A DNA stretch of 16,864 nucleotides from assembly GCA_002480525.1 (NCBI GenBank), contig DLCH01000028.1, forward strand, positions 11,679 through 28,542, given 5' to 3'. Below, piece after piece: positions 1 to 7,049 of this stretch; the first letter of the stretch is position 1, and each line of letters opens with the position of its first letter. The notes beneath the pieces are model-generated. The model saw only the letters and a program-made list of their open reading frames with translations. It ran no database searches and had not been told where the DNA came from. This DNA is from Gammaproteobacteria bacterium UBA7803 (GTDB lineage Bacteria; Pseudomonadota; Gammaproteobacteria; Pseudomonadales; Azotimanducaceae). Both the position numbers and the translations under genes were made by a program.

Positions 1-1
1 T

Positions 2-223
2 GAGCCGGTGGCGGGGCTCGCCGGCGGGGCGGACGGCCTCGACGTGGTCGCGCGCATTCTCGCCGGCCTGCCCACCCGGCTCGCCCCGGACGGGCTGCTG
101 GTGTGCGAGGTGGGCGCCAGCGTCCCCGCGCTGCTGCGGCGCTATCCCGGCATGCCGTTCCTGTGGCCGGATCTGCCGGAGGGCGGCGAGGGCGTGTTCC
201 TGCTGTGGGCCGGAGACGTCTGA
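2..223 (+). CDS. prmB: PrmB C-terminus: 50S ribosomal protein L3 glutamine methyltransferase (5'-partial)
   Basis: This is the last 73 codons of a gene that enters from the left edge; reading frame 2 is open from base 2 to the TGA at 221-223. The residues resemble the end of PrmB, the SAM-dependent N5-glutamine methyltransferase that modifies ribosomal protein L3: an EP..(A)GG.DGLD segment, then a strand with VCEVG, and the terminal GGEGVFLL motif, which corresponds to GGDGVFML in the Escherichia coli protein. The SAM-binding and NPPY catalytic motifs lie outside the window. prmB directly upstream of aroC is a common gammaproteobacterial arrangement. The close paralogue PrmC (release-factor methyltransferase) is the main alternative; the DGLD and GGEGVF motifs and the aroC neighbour favour PrmB. 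Confidence 0.85.
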   Translation, partial: EPVAGLAGGADGLDVVARILAGLPTRLAPDGLLVCEVGASVPALLRRYPGMPFLWPDLPEGGEGVFLLWAGDV

Positions 224-240
224 GCGGACCGGCAACTCGC

Positions 241-269
241 TTGCGTCCCCCCGGCCCTGTTCCCATACT
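241..269 (+). promoter_or_regulatory. Candidate sigma-70 promoter for aroC
   Basis: In the 76-nt prmB-aroC gap there is TTGCGT (241-246), a 17-nt spacer and CATACT (264-269), which match the -35 and -10 consensus at 3 and 4 of 6 positions. Transcription would start near 276, about 24 nt before the aroC ATG. The match is modest, and readthrough from prmB is equally possible. Confidence 0.3.
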
Positions 270-299
270 TCGCCCTCGCTTTCTGGGAGCCCCGTCGAC

Positions 300-1364
300 A
301 TGGCCGGCAATACCTTCGGACAGCTCTTCACCGTCACGACGTTCGGTGAGAGCCACGGCCCCGCCCTGGGCGCCGTGGTCGACGGCTGTCCGCCGGGTCT
401 GGCCCTGTCCGAGGCCGATCTGCAGCGCGACCTGGACCGCCGGCGGCCCGGGCAGTCGCGCTACACCACCCAGCGCCAGGAGCCGGATCAGGTGCGGATC
501 CTGTCCGGCGTGTTCGAGGGCGAAACCACCGGCACGCCCATCGGCCTGGTGATCGAGAACGTCGACCAGAAGAGCAAGGACTACAGCAATATCAAGGACT
601 TGTACCGTCCTGCTCATGCCGACTTCACCTATCAGAAGAAGTACGGCCGGCGCGACTACCGGGGCGGCGGGCGGTCGTCGGCCCGGGAAACGGCCATGCG
701 GGTGGCCGCAGCGGGTATCGCCCGCAAGTACCTGGCCGAGCAGGCCGGGGTGGTCATCCGCGGGCATCTCGCCGCCATCGGCGAGCTGCGTTTCGAGCCG
801 GTCGACCTCGCGGCGGTGGACGACAACGATTTCTTCTGTCCGGAGCCGGGCCGGGTCGACGAGATCGCCGCGCTGGTCGATCAGCTCCGCCGCGACGGCG
901 ACTCCGTCGGCGCCGAGGTCCGGGTGGTCGCCAGCGGCGTGCCGGTGGGACTCGGGGAGCCGGTGTTCGGCAAACTCGACGCGGACCTGGCCGCGGCGCT
1001 CATGAGCATCAACGCGGTCAAGGGCGTGGCCATCGGTGACGGCTTCGCCGTGGTCGGCCAGCGCGGCACCGAGCATCGGGACGAGCTCAGCGCGCAGGGC
1101 TTCCTCAGCAATCATGCCGGCGGGGTGCTCGGCGGCATCAGCACGGGGCAGGAGCTGGTGACCAGCATCGCCCTGAAGCCGACCTCCAGCCTCACCACCC
1201 CCGGCCGCTCCGTGGACGTCCACGGCAACGAGGTCGAGGTGGTCACCAAGGGGCGTCACGACCCCTGCGTCGGCATCCGCGCGGTGCCGATCGCCGAGGC
1301 CATGGTCGCCCTGGTGCTGATGGATCACCTGATGCGCCACCGGGCCCAGAACCCGGAGCGCTGA
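300..1364 (+). CDS. aroC: Chorismate synthase
   Basis: AroC catalyses the last shikimate-pathway step, converting 5-enolpyruvylshikimate-3-phosphate to chorismate, and needs reduced FMN. The 354-aa protein has the usual family length and is clearly similar to E. coli AroC throughout. Visible signatures are GESHGPALGAVVDGCPPG (residues 16-33, with the conserved His19), the second conserved His106 in RPAHAD, GGGRSSARETAMR just after it, NHAGGVLGGIS, and GRHDPCVGIRAVPIAEAM near the end. In RPAHAD an Ala stands where E. coli has Gly next to His106. The ATG has GGGAG at 285-289, 10 nt upstream. It follows prmB by 76 nt and ends 27 nt from the convergent LysR gene. Chorismate made here feeds the trpFBA pathway encoded further along the window. 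Confidence 0.97.
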   Translation: MAGNTFGQLFTVTTFGESHGPALGAVVDGCPPGLALSEADLQRDLDRRRPGQSRYTTQRQEPDQVRILSGVFEGETTGTPIGLVIENVDQKSKDYSNIKDLYRPAHADFTYQKKYGRRDYRGGGRSSARETAMRVAAAGIARKYLAEQAGVVIRGHLAAIGELRFEPVDLAAVDDNDFFCPEPGRVDEIAALVDQLRRDGDSVGAEVRVVASGVPVGLGEPVFGKLDADLAAALMSINAVKGVAIGDGFAVVGQRGTEHRDELSAQGFLSNHAGGVLGGISTGQELVTSIALKPTSSLTTPGRSVDVHGNEVEVVTKGRHDPCVGIRAVPIAEAMVALVLMDHLMRHRAQNPER

Positions 1365-1382
1365 CGCCGGGCCGCCCCGGCG
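1365..1382. terminator. GC hairpin between convergent aroC and LysR gene
   Basis: CGCCGGG (1365-1371) and CCCGGCG (1376-1382) form a perfect 7-bp stem with a 4-nt loop directly after the aroC stop and 9 nt beyond the LysR stop. It could act in both directions. There is no T-tract on either side, so a classical intrinsic terminator is not demonstrated. Confidence 0.4.
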
Positions 1383-1391
1383 CCGGCGGGT

Positions 1392-2264
1392 TCACTCCGG
1401 CGGCGCCAGCAGCACGTCCCGGAAGGCCCGTGCCGCATTCGACAGGGTGCGGTCGGGGTTGGTGACGTAGCCGAGCTGGCGTTCGAGCGCCGGCCCCGTC
1501 ACCTCCAGCGCCACTAGCGGCGGCTCGATCATGCTGCGCGGCAGCACGCTCCATCCCAGGCCGATTCCGACCAGCATGGCGATGGTTTCCAGATAGTTGG
1601 TGGCCAGATTGGGCCGCACCTCGATGCCGGCCGCGGCGAACGCTTCCACGACGATGCGTCCGGTGTAGGTGCCGGGACCGGGCAGCACCGGGCGGGCGGC
1701 GGCCAGCTCGGGCAGGGACAGGGGACCCCGGCCCGCCAGCTCGTGATCGTCCGCCACCACGAAGTCGAGGGGGTCCTCCCAGAGCACCGTGGCGCACAGG
1801 TCCGGGTCGCCCTTCGGGTTCAGGGTCACCACGGCGATTTCGGTGTCAGCGCGCCGCACCAGCTCGTAGGCGTCCTCCGAATCCTCGAAGCGGATGTCGA
1901 GCTGCACGTCCGGATAACGGCGCGTGAAGGTGCGCAGGGCGGGGGCCAGCCGGTGCAGGCCGACGTGGTGGGAGGTGGCCAGGCTCAGCTCGCCGGCCAC
2001 GGTGCGGTCGAGGTCCTTCAGCTCCCGTTGCGTGTCCAGCACCGTTCGGAGCATGCTCTCGGCACGGGGCGCGAGCACCCGCCCGGCGTCGGTCAGATAG
2101 ATGCGCCGGCCGACGCGGTCGAACAGCCGGCATTCCAACTCGTCCTCGAGGGTGCGAATCCGTTTGCTGACGGCGGGCTGGGTGAGGTGCAGCCGTTCCG
2201 CCGCCCGGGAGAACGAACCGGTGTCGGCGACGGCGAGGAACGCCTGGAGCTCGTTGAGATTCAC
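1392..2264 (-). CDS. LysR-family transcriptional regulator, divergent from leuCDB
   Basis: A 290-aa LysR-type regulator, normal for the family. The N-terminal winged helix-turn-helix (about residues 2-60) begins NLNELQAFLAVADTGSFS and continues RAAERLHLTQPAVSKRI, the diagnostic helix-turn-helix segment. The effector-binding periplasmic-binding-protein-like domain occupies about residues 90-290. The open frame continues upstream to 2465, but that extension has no family similarity and would cross the leuC start. The GTG at 2264 fits LysR N-termini and has a GGAGG 5 nt before it. Divergent placement next to leuC suggests control of the leucine genes and probably of itself; a LysR gene also sits beside leuC in Pseudomonas aeruginosa. 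The effector is unknown. A leucine-pathway intermediate such as isopropylmalate would be a reasonable guess but nothing here shows it. Confidence 0.9.
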   Translation of the reverse strand: MNLNELQAFLAVADTGSFSRAAERLHLTQPAVSKRIRTLEDELECRLFDRVGRRIYLTDAGRVLAPRAESMLRTVLDTQRELKDLDRTVAGELSLATSHHVGLHRLAPALRTFTRRYPDVQLDIRFEDSEDAYELVRRADTEIAVVTLNPKGDPDLCATVLWEDPLDFVVADDHELAGRGPLSLPELAAARPVLPGPGTYTGRIVVEAFAAAGIEVRPNLATNYLETIAMLVGIGLGWSVLPRSMIEPPLVALEVTGPALERQLGYVTNPDRTLSNAARAFRDVLLAPPE

Positions 2265-2269
2265 CGGAC

Positions 2270-2274
2270 CCTCC
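2270..2274 (-). promoter_or_regulatory. Ribosome binding site fixing the LysR gene GTG start
   Basis: The minus strand reads GGAGG here, 5 nt upstream of the GTG at 2264. It supports that start over the upstream in-frame starts reaching to 2465. Confidence 0.7.
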
Positions 2275-2372
2275 GCCGGCCAGTGCCGGCGGTGGTGGGA
2301 AGCGCCGATGAGCCGGGAGTTTGATGCCCCTCCGGTCGACGTCTTTTTGGATATCCTTCTGGAATTGAAAAC

Positions 2373-2396
2373 ATAACTGGAATGAATTTGAGTTAT
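2373..2396. promoter_or_regulatory. Candidate LysR-type operator palindrome in the leuC control region
   Basis: ATAACT (2373-2378) and AGTTAT (2391-2396) are perfect inverted arms 12 nt apart, with an inner AAT/ATT pairing as well, so 9 of 12 half-site positions are symmetric. AT-rich dyads with T at one end and A at the other are typical LysR-type sites. It overlaps the putative -35 box of leuC, where the activation site of a LysR regulator often lies. A direct repeat CTGGAAT at 2359-2365 and 2377-2383 and a GGATATCC palindrome at 2349-2356 lie just upstream or within it. The whole 2341-2400 stretch is much more AT-rich than its surroundings. Confidence 0.45.
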
Positions 2397-2416
2397 CGGA
2401 TGCCGCCTTCTACCAT
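2388..2416 (+). promoter_or_regulatory. Candidate sigma-70 promoter of leuC
   Basis: TTGAGT (2388-2393), a 17-nt spacer and TACCAT (2411-2416) each match the consensus at 4 of 6 positions. The predicted start near 2423 would leave a leader of about 30 nt before the leuC TTG, too short for an attenuator. No convincing divergent promoter for the LysR gene was identified in the same gap. Confidence 0.4.
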
Positions 2417-2441
2417 GGCGCTCCCCTGACGACAACGCCCC

Positions 2442-2446
2442 GGGAG
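2442..2446 (+). promoter_or_regulatory. Ribosome binding site for the leuC TTG start
   Basis: GGGAG sits 6 nt before the TTG at 2453. No in-frame ATG or GTG occurs nearby upstream; the ATG at 2415 is in another frame. Confidence 0.65.
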
Positions 2447-2452
2447 AACCCC

Positions 2453-3868
2453 TTGGCTCCGACAACCCTCTACGACAAGGTCTGGGACGCCCACGTGGTC
2501 GGCCAGCGCGCCGACGGGCAGACCATGCTCTACATCGACCAGCAGCTTCTGCACGAGGTCACCTCGCCCCAGGCCTTCGAAGGCCTCGAGCTGGCGGGCC
2601 GGCCGCCCTGGCGGGTCGGCGCCAACCTGGCCACGCCCGACCACAACGTGCCCACGGAGCGGCGCGAGCTCGGTCTGGACGGCATCGACGACCCGGTCGC
2701 CCTCGAGCAGGTCATCACCCTGGACAGGAACTGCAAGCGCTACGGCATCACCGAGTTCGACATCACCGACACGCGGCAGGGCATCGTCCACGTGATGGGC
2801 CCGGAGCAGGGCGCGACCCTGCCGGGCATGACCATCGTCTGCGGCGACTCCCACACCTCCACCCACGGCGCGTTCGGCGCCCTGGCCCAGGGCATCGGCA
2901 CCTCGGACGTGGAGCACGTGCTGGCCACCCAGTGCCTGGTGCAGAGCAAGGCCAGGAACTACCGCGTGCAGGTCGACGGCCGGCTCGGAGCGGGGGTGAC
3001 CGCCAAGGACCTGATCCTGGCCATCATCGGCCGCATCGGCACGGCCGGCGCCACCGGTCACACCCTGGAGTTCATGGGCGAGGCGGTGCGGGCCCTGTCC
3101 ATGGAAGGCCGCATGACCATGTGCAACATGGCCATCGAGGCAGGCGCCCGGGCCGGCATGGTGGCGGTCGACGACACCACCCTGGAGTACGTCCACGGCC
3201 GGCCGTTTGCGCCCAGCGGCGACCTCTGGAACCAGGCCGAGGACTACTGGCGCACCCTGGTCTCCGACCCGGACGCCCGCTTCGACGCCAGCCTGACCCT
3301 GGACGGCTCGGCGCTGGAGCCCCAGGTGAGCTGGGGGACCTCCCCGGAGATGGTGGTGCCGGTCAGCGGCGCCACGCCGAATCCCGACCGGCTCGACGAT
3401 CCGGCGGCCGCCGAAGGCGTGCGTCGGGCGCTGGCCTACATGGGGCTGGCCCCGGATCAGCCGATCACCGACATCCGGCTGGATCGGGTGTTCATCGGTT
3501 CCTGCACCAACTCCCGGATAGAAGATCTGAGGGCCGCCGCCGCCGTCGTGCGGGGCCGCAAGGTCGCCGGTACGGTGAAGCAGGCCATGGTCGTGCCCGG
3601 ATCCGGGCTGGTGAAGGCCCAGGCCGAGGAAGAGGGGCTGGCCCAGATCTTCCTGGACGCCGGCTTCGAGTGGCGCGCGGCCGGCTGTTCGATGTGCCTG
3701 GCGATGAATCCGGACCGGCTGATGCCGGGGGAGCACTGCGCCTCCACCTCCAACCGCAACTTCGAGGGGCGCCAGGGCTACGGCGGCAGAACCCATCTGG
3801 TCAGCCCCGCCATGGCGGCGGCCGCGGCGGTCGCCGGCCACTTCGTCGACGTGAGGGAGCTGTCATGA
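2453..3868 (+). CDS. leuC: 3-isopropylmalate dehydratase large subunit
   Basis: LeuC, with LeuD, isomerises 2-isopropylmalate to 3-isopropylmalate in leucine synthesis in the cytoplasm. The 471-aa protein is close to E. coli LeuC (466 aa) along its length. It keeps the aconitase-family motifs: VHVMGPEQG.TLPGMTIVCGDSHT, and the three cysteines that hold the 4Fe-4S cluster, Cys351 in GSCTNSRIEDLR and Cys412/Cys415 in GCSMC. The C-terminal STSNRNFEGRQG substrate-binding motif is intact. The start is TTG, chosen because it gives the N-terminus APTTLYDKVWDAHVV, which aligns with E. coli AKTLYEKLFDAHVV, and has a well-spaced GGGAG. Its stop overlaps the leuD ATG (ATGA), so the two subunits are probably translationally coupled. 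Control by the divergent LysR gene is inferred. Confidence 0.97.
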   Translation: MAPTTLYDKVWDAHVVGQRADGQTMLYIDQQLLHEVTSPQAFEGLELAGRPPWRVGANLATPDHNVPTERRELGLDGIDDPVALEQVITLDRNCKRYGITEFDITDTRQGIVHVMGPEQGATLPGMTIVCGDSHTSTHGAFGALAQGIGTSDVEHVLATQCLVQSKARNYRVQVDGRLGAGVTAKDLILAIIGRIGTAGATGHTLEFMGEAVRALSMEGRMTMCNMAIEAGARAGMVAVDDTTLEYVHGRPFAPSGDLWNQAEDYWRTLVSDPDARFDASLTLDGSALEPQVSWGTSPEMVVPVSGATPNPDRLDDPAAAEGVRRALAYMGLAPDQPITDIRLDRVFIGSCTNSRIEDLRAAAAVVRGRKVAGTVKQAMVVPGSGLVKAQAEEEGLAQIFLDAGFEWRAAGCSMCLAMNPDRLMPGEHCASTSNRNFEGRQGYGGRTHLVSPAMAAAAAVAGHFVDVRELS

Positions 3869-4503
3869 CGCCATTCACCGTGCTGACCGGTCTCGTCGCG
3901 CCCCTGGACCGGGCCAACGTCGACACCGACCAGATCATCCCCAAGCAGTACTTGAAGTCCATCCGGCGCACCGGCTTCGGCGACTACCTGTTCGACGCCT
4001 GGCGCTTCGAGGACGAGGGCGACATCGGCATGACGCCCAACGAGCGGACCATCAACCGGTCCTTCGTGCTCAACCAGCCCCGCTACCAGGGCGCGCAGAT
4101 TCTCGTGGCGGGGCCGAACTTCGGCTGCGGCTCGAGCCGCGAGCACGCGGTGTGGGCGCTCAGCGAGTACGGCTTCCGCTGTGTGATCGCGCCGAGCTTC
4201 GCGGACATCTTCCACAGCAACTGCTTCAAAAATGGCTTGTTACCTGTTGTTTTACCTAAGGAAACCGTCGACGAGCTGATGGCCGGCGCGGCGGATGGAG
4301 GCTTCGAGCTCACCGTCGACCTGCCCGCCCAGACCGTGACGCTGCCGGATGGCCGGAGCATCGGTTTCGACATCGACCCGAACCGCAAGCGGATGCTGGT
4401 GGAAGGCCTCGACGACATCGGCCTCACCCTGGCGGAGGCGGACGCCATCCGCCGGTTCGAAACCGGGCACCGCCAGCGCATGCCGTGGCTGTTCATGGAG
4501 TGA
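3865..4503 (+). CDS. leuD: 3-isopropylmalate dehydratase small subunit
   Basis: LeuD is the swivelling small subunit that completes the LeuCD dehydratase. At 212 aa it has the size seen in pseudomonads. Motifs: LDRANVDTDQIIPKQYLK near the N-terminus, GPNFGCGSSREHAVWAL (the substrate-contacting loop), IAPSFADIFHSNCFKNGLLP, and the terminal MPWLFME. The ATG overlaps the leuC stop by 4 nt and has GAGGGAG at 3853-3859. Codons 122-132 (4228-4260) are extraordinary for this genome: AAA AAT GGC TTG TTA CCT GTT GTT TTA CCT AAG, 33% GC, although the encoded peptide KNGLLPVVLPK is normal for the family. See findings. Confidence 0.96.
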   Translation: MTPFTVLTGLVAPLDRANVDTDQIIPKQYLKSIRRTGFGDYLFDAWRFEDEGDIGMTPNERTINRSFVLNQPRYQGAQILVAGPNFGCGSSREHAVWALSEYGFRCVIAPSFADIFHSNCFKNGLLPVVLPKETVDELMAGAADGGFELTVDLPAQTVTLPDGRSIGFDIDPNRKRMLVEGLDDIGLTLAEADAIRRFETGHRQRMPWLFME

Positions 4504-4514
4504 CCGGTCTCGCC

Positions 4515-4598
4515 CCCGAAGGAGCGGCCTCCCGGCCGCGATGCCCCAGGGAACGGCGTTCGGGAGAAGGATCGCGGCCGGGAGGCCGCTCCTACGGG
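4515..4598. repeat. REPIN-like pair of inverted REP sequences between leuD and leuB
   Basis: Two inverted copies of a REP-type palindrome: left arm 4521-4542 and right arm 4571-4592 are perfectly complementary over 22 bp, with CCCG (4515-4518) and CGGG (4595-4598) pairing beyond a short mismatch. Each arm is itself a hairpin, GCGGCC-TCCC-GGCCGC on the left and its complement on the right, preceded by GTAGGAG in the right copy (minus strand) and GAAGGAG in the left. This matches the head plus hairpin layout of REPs mobilised by RAYT (TnpA-REP) transposases in Pseudomonas and relatives. The 28-nt spacer has a near-central GAAC-GGC-GTTC mini-hairpin. The transcript could fold into one very stable stem. 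No other copy was noticed in this window and no RAYT gene is present. Confidence 0.8.
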
Positions 4599-4638
4599 TG
4601 TGACGGATCTAATTCGCATTGTATGGATAACGCTTGAA

Positions 4639-5735
4639 GTGACTGAAACAAAAGAAATTCTAGTTCTCCCCGGCGACGGCATCGGCACCGAGGTCGTGCC
4701 CGTGGCCCGGGAAGTGATGGAGTCGGTCGCCCGGCGCTACGACGTGCCCCTGCGCTTCACGGAAGGCCTGGTGGGCGGCATCGCCATCGACCAGACGGGC
4801 AACCCGCTGCCGGGTGAGACCCTGGCCAAGGCGGTCGAGGCCCGGGCGGTGCTGCTCGGCGCCGTGGGCGGCCCGAAGTGGGACGACCTGCCCACCCTGC
4901 AGCGTCCCGAGCGCGGCCTGCTCGGGCTGCGCTCCGAGCTGGCCCTGTTCGCCAACCTGCGGCCGGCGCTGCTGTTCGCGCCCCTGGCCGCGGCGTCGTC
5001 GCTGAAGCCCGAGCTGGTGGCCGATCTCGACATCCTGATCGTCCGGGAGCTCACCGGCGGCATCTACTTCGGCGAGCCCCGCGGCATCGAGACCGTCGAC
5101 AACGAGCGCCGGGGCTTCAACACCTACGTGTACAGCGAGCACGAGATCGACCGGATCGCCCGGGTGGCGTTCGACCTGGCGCGCAAGCGCGGCGGGCGGC
5201 TGTGCTCGGTGGACAAGGCCAACGTGCTCGAGGTCACCCAGCTCTGGCGCGAGGTGGTCACCCGGGTCGGCGGCGACTATCCGGACGTCGCCCTGTCCCA
5301 CATGTACGTGGACAATGCCGGCATGCAGCTCGTGCGCGAGCCCAAGCAGTTCGACGTGATGGTCACCGGCAACATGTTCGGCGACATACTGTCCGACGTC
5401 GCGGCCATGCTGACCGGGTCCCTGGGCATGCTGCCGTCCGCCTCCCTGGCCGCGGATGGCAAGGGGCTTTACGAGCCGGTCCACGGCTCGGCGCCCGACA
5501 TCGCCGGCCAGGACAAAGCCAATCCGCTGGCGACGATCCTGTCCGTCGCCATGATGTTCCGATACAGCCTGGATGCGCCCGCGGCGGCCGACGCCATCGA
5601 GGCCGCGGTCAACGCGGTGCTCGATGCCGGCTACCGCACCGGCGACATCGCCCGCGCCTCGGCGGACGTCGAGGTCCGTCTGGTGGGCACGCGCGAGATG
5701 GGCGATCAGGTGCACAAAGCTCTGGAGGAATTGCC

Positions 5736-5739
<4 letters not shown>
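4639..5739 (+). CDS. leuB: 3-isopropylmalate dehydrogenase
   Basis: LeuB oxidatively decarboxylates 3-isopropylmalate with NAD+ to 2-oxoisocaproate, the third leucine-branch step. From the GTG at 4639 the protein is 366 aa, near E. coli LeuB (363), and begins TETKEILVLPGDGIG as the family expects. Motifs: RPERGLLGLRSEL.LFANLRPA, RELTGGIYFGEPRG, SVDKANVLEVTQLWREVV, the metal and substrate region with Asp in YVDNAG, GNMFGDILSDVAAMLTGSLGMLPSAS, and the NAD-binding HGSAPDIAG.DKANP. YVDNAG has Gly where Ala is usual. The start is uncertain: the frame is open to a GTG at 4600, which adds 13 atypical residues and abuts the REPIN; neither start has a good Shine-Dalgarno sequence, and the 4606-4660 stretch is AT-rich. 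The stop overlaps asd by 4 nt. Confidence 0.95.
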
Positions 5740-6754
<1,015 letters not shown>

Positions 6755-6755
<1 letters not shown>

Positions 6756-6789
6756 GGAGAAACCTCCCGGGGCCGGCGGCAGCCGGCCC
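6755..6789 (+). terminator. Two consecutive hairpins after asd, possible end of the leu-asd transcript
   Basis: GGGAG-AAAC-CTCCC (6755-6768) is followed at once by an 8-bp stem GGGCCGGC-GGCA-GCCGGCCC (6770-6789), the first starting on the last base of the asd stop. There is no T-run after either, so it may be a processing or Rho-assisted site rather than an intrinsic terminator. Confidence 0.4.
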
Positions 6790-6808
6790 ACGGCAGGCTC
6801 TCCAGCGA

Positions 6809-6838
6809 TAGATTACCGGCAGAAACAACTGTCATAAT
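6809..6838 (+). promoter_or_regulatory. Candidate fimV promoter
   Basis: CATAAT (6833-6838) matches the -10 consensus at 5 of 6 bases and has the extended -10 TG at 6830-6831. The -35 is poor: TAGATT (6809-6814), 18 nt away. If used, the fimV mRNA would carry a leader of roughly 200 nt. Confidence 0.35.
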
Positions 6839-7049
6839 TGGTACTTACTGCAATTTTCCGCCGCGGCTTCTGCGTTAGTTTCCCTAAGCTCTGGCACAAG
6901 GATGTGGTTCGCTCACGCATGTGGATGACATGTGGCTGATTGGAGCAATGGATCGAGCAATGGATTGCGGTGATGGCAACGGGGCGGCGCGCGTCCTTCG
7001 GTGCGCGTCCTGGACTCCCGGAATACCTGTCTTGGAAAGGGGCTAGCCT
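6839..7049 (+). other. Long, comparatively low-GC leader upstream of fimV, no gene recognised
   Basis: The 6756-7049 gap holds the two hairpins after asd, the candidate promoter and then about 210 nt with no supported gene. The middle (about 6815-6970) is distinctly less GC-rich than the flanking genes. It contains short direct repeats: CATGTGG at 6918-6924 and 6929-6935, GAGCAATGGAT at 6943-6953 and 6955-6965, and GCGCGTCC at 6989-6996 and 7003-7010. A TTG-initiated frame from 6940 encodes EQWIEQWI but overlaps fimV and looks like chance. I recognise no riboswitch consensus. Confidence 0.4.
6943..6965 (+). repeat. Two tandem copies of GAGCAATGGAT in the fimV leader
   Basis: Perfect 11-bp copies at 6943-6953 and 6955-6965, period 12. 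They could be slippage or binding sites; nothing distinguishes these. Confidence 0.6.

Noticed and set aside
2382..2429. Short ORF (15 codons) in the leuC leader as a possible leucine attenuator peptide
   Set aside because: It has only two leucines, separated, and there is no terminator/antiterminator pair before leuC. The predicted transcript would start inside or after it.
2932..3864. Alternative + strand frame inside leuC continuing into leuD
   Set aside because: Only the portion from 3865 is a real gene (leuD); the upstream part is out of frame with leuC and has shadow composition.
4233..4250. Sigma-54-like TGGC motif in the AT-rich leuD patch
   Set aside because: The downstream GC of the -12 element is absent at the required spacing.
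6891..6906. TGGCAC-containing motif in the fimV leader as a sigma-54 promoter
   Set aside because: There is no GC dinucleotide at the -12 spacing, so the match is only to the -24 half.
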